A DNA stretch of 5,787 bases from an uncultured bacterium (GTDB lineage Bacteria > Pseudomonadota > Alphaproteobacteria > Rhodospirillales > Rhodospirillaceae): contig CAITZE010000118.1 in assembly GCA_903896775.1 (NCBI GenBank), positions 1 to 5,787 of the forward strand, given 5' to 3'. Every line of letters begins with the position of its first letter. Positions within the stretch are counted from its first letter, which is position 1. Of this stretch, positions 5,367 to 5,787 are shown piece by piece. The position numbers were made by a program, and so were the translations under genes. The notes beneath the pieces were generated by a model. The model was not told the origin of the DNA, did not search any database, and worked only from the letters and a program-made list of their open reading frames with translations.

Positions 5367-5787
5367 CGGAAACCTGCGGCACAAATTCTGGACGCGGACG
5401 CGGATATCCTGCTCCACGGCTGCCGTCTGACCCGGATTGGCGACCTGGGCATCCATGACTTCGCAGATCCATTCGCCGATCTGGCGGAACTCCGTTTTAC
5501 CGAAACCGCGGGTCGTCGCGGCCGGCGTGCCGAGGCGAACGCCTGAAGTCACGGTGGGCTTCTCGGGGTCGAAGGGAATACCGTTCTTATTGCAGGTCAT
5601 GCCGGCACGCTCGAGCAGATGCTCGACCACATTCCCGGTCAGCTTCTTGGGCCGCAGATCGACCAGCATCAGGTGCGTGTCGGTACCGCCGGCGACGATC
5701 TCAAGACCGCCCTTACGCAACGTCTCGGCCAATTCCTTGGCGTTATCGATGATCGCCTGCGCATAGACCTTGAACTCCGGCTTCAGG
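5355..5787 (-). CDS. glyA: Serine hydroxymethyltransferase, C-terminal part (5' end cut by the window)
   Basis: The last 143 residues of a pyridoxal-phosphate enzyme that interconverts serine and glycine while charging tetrahydrofolate. The visible part is the C-terminal domain: LKPEF at its start, the GGTDTHLMLVDLR stretch at about 33-45, then NKNGIPFDPEKP and VTSGVRLGTPAATTRGF. Within the last, R84 of the fragment corresponds to the arginine that binds the substrate carboxylate (R363 in E. coli). The reading frame stays open to the window edge, so the gene continues beyond 5787 with its pyridoxal-phosphate lysine and start outside. A start at the TTG at 5732 is not credible, because upstream in-frame residues are also conserved. 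It is followed 54 nt later by nrdR in the same direction. Confidence 0.96.
   Translation of the reverse strand, partial: LKPEFKVYAQAIIDNAKELAETLRKGGLEIVAGGTDTHLMLVDLRPKKLTGNVVEHLLERAGMTCNKNGIPFDPEKPTVTSGVRLGTPAATTRGFGKTEFRQIGEWICEVMDAQVANPGQTAAVEQDIRVRVQNLCRRFPIYQ

Overview
The window reads as chromosomal DNA from an alphaproteobacterium, probably a member or relative of the Rhodospirillales. The lineage call rests on gene order and protein flavour: a glyA-nrdR-ribD-ribE-ribBA block, a DUF1194 protein, a DUF983 membrane protein and a small periplasmic c-type cytochrome, all in moderately GC-rich DNA. No marker gene fixes the species. I see no transposase, integrase, CRISPR array, tRNA or rRNA gene.

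Right part (about 1578-5787), all on the minus strand and read from high to low coordinates: the 3' end of glyA (serine hydroxymethyltransferase, cut by the window edge), a 54-nt spacer, nrdR, ribD, ribE (riboflavin synthase), ribBA and a DUF983 gene. From nrdR onward the genes are packed as one likely transcription unit: a 1-nt stop/start overlap for nrdR-ribD, then gaps of 22, 5 and 4 nt. RibD carries out the pyrimidine deaminase and reductase steps. The N-terminal half of RibBA makes 3,4-dihydroxy-2-butanone 4-phosphate, and RibE makes riboflavin from lumazine. Two steps have no evident enzyme here. The GTP cyclohydrolase II half of RibBA has lost all three zinc cysteines and the usual catalytic loop. 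The lumazine synthase gene (ribH), often followed by nusB in related genomes, is absent, and a DUF983 gene lies after ribBA instead. No FMN riboswitch-sized leader is present.

Left part: a DUF1194 gene (minus strand, secreted von Willebrand A-like protein) and a monohaem cytochrome c gene (plus strand, TTG start) are divergent across a 337-nt intergenic region. That region holds the most structured non-coding DNA in the window: a 9-bp inverted repeat enclosing two near-identical 10-bp direct repeats, next to a plausible sigma70 promoter, plus a hairpin and a short echo of the cytochrome start just before its ribosome binding site. The cytochrome and DUF983 genes converge with only 8 nt between their stop codons.

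Overall this is mostly conserved housekeeping sequence. I found no convincing new multi-gene system. The points most worth checking are the degenerate cyclohydrolase domain together with the missing ribH, and the repeat architecture ahead of the cytochrome gene.
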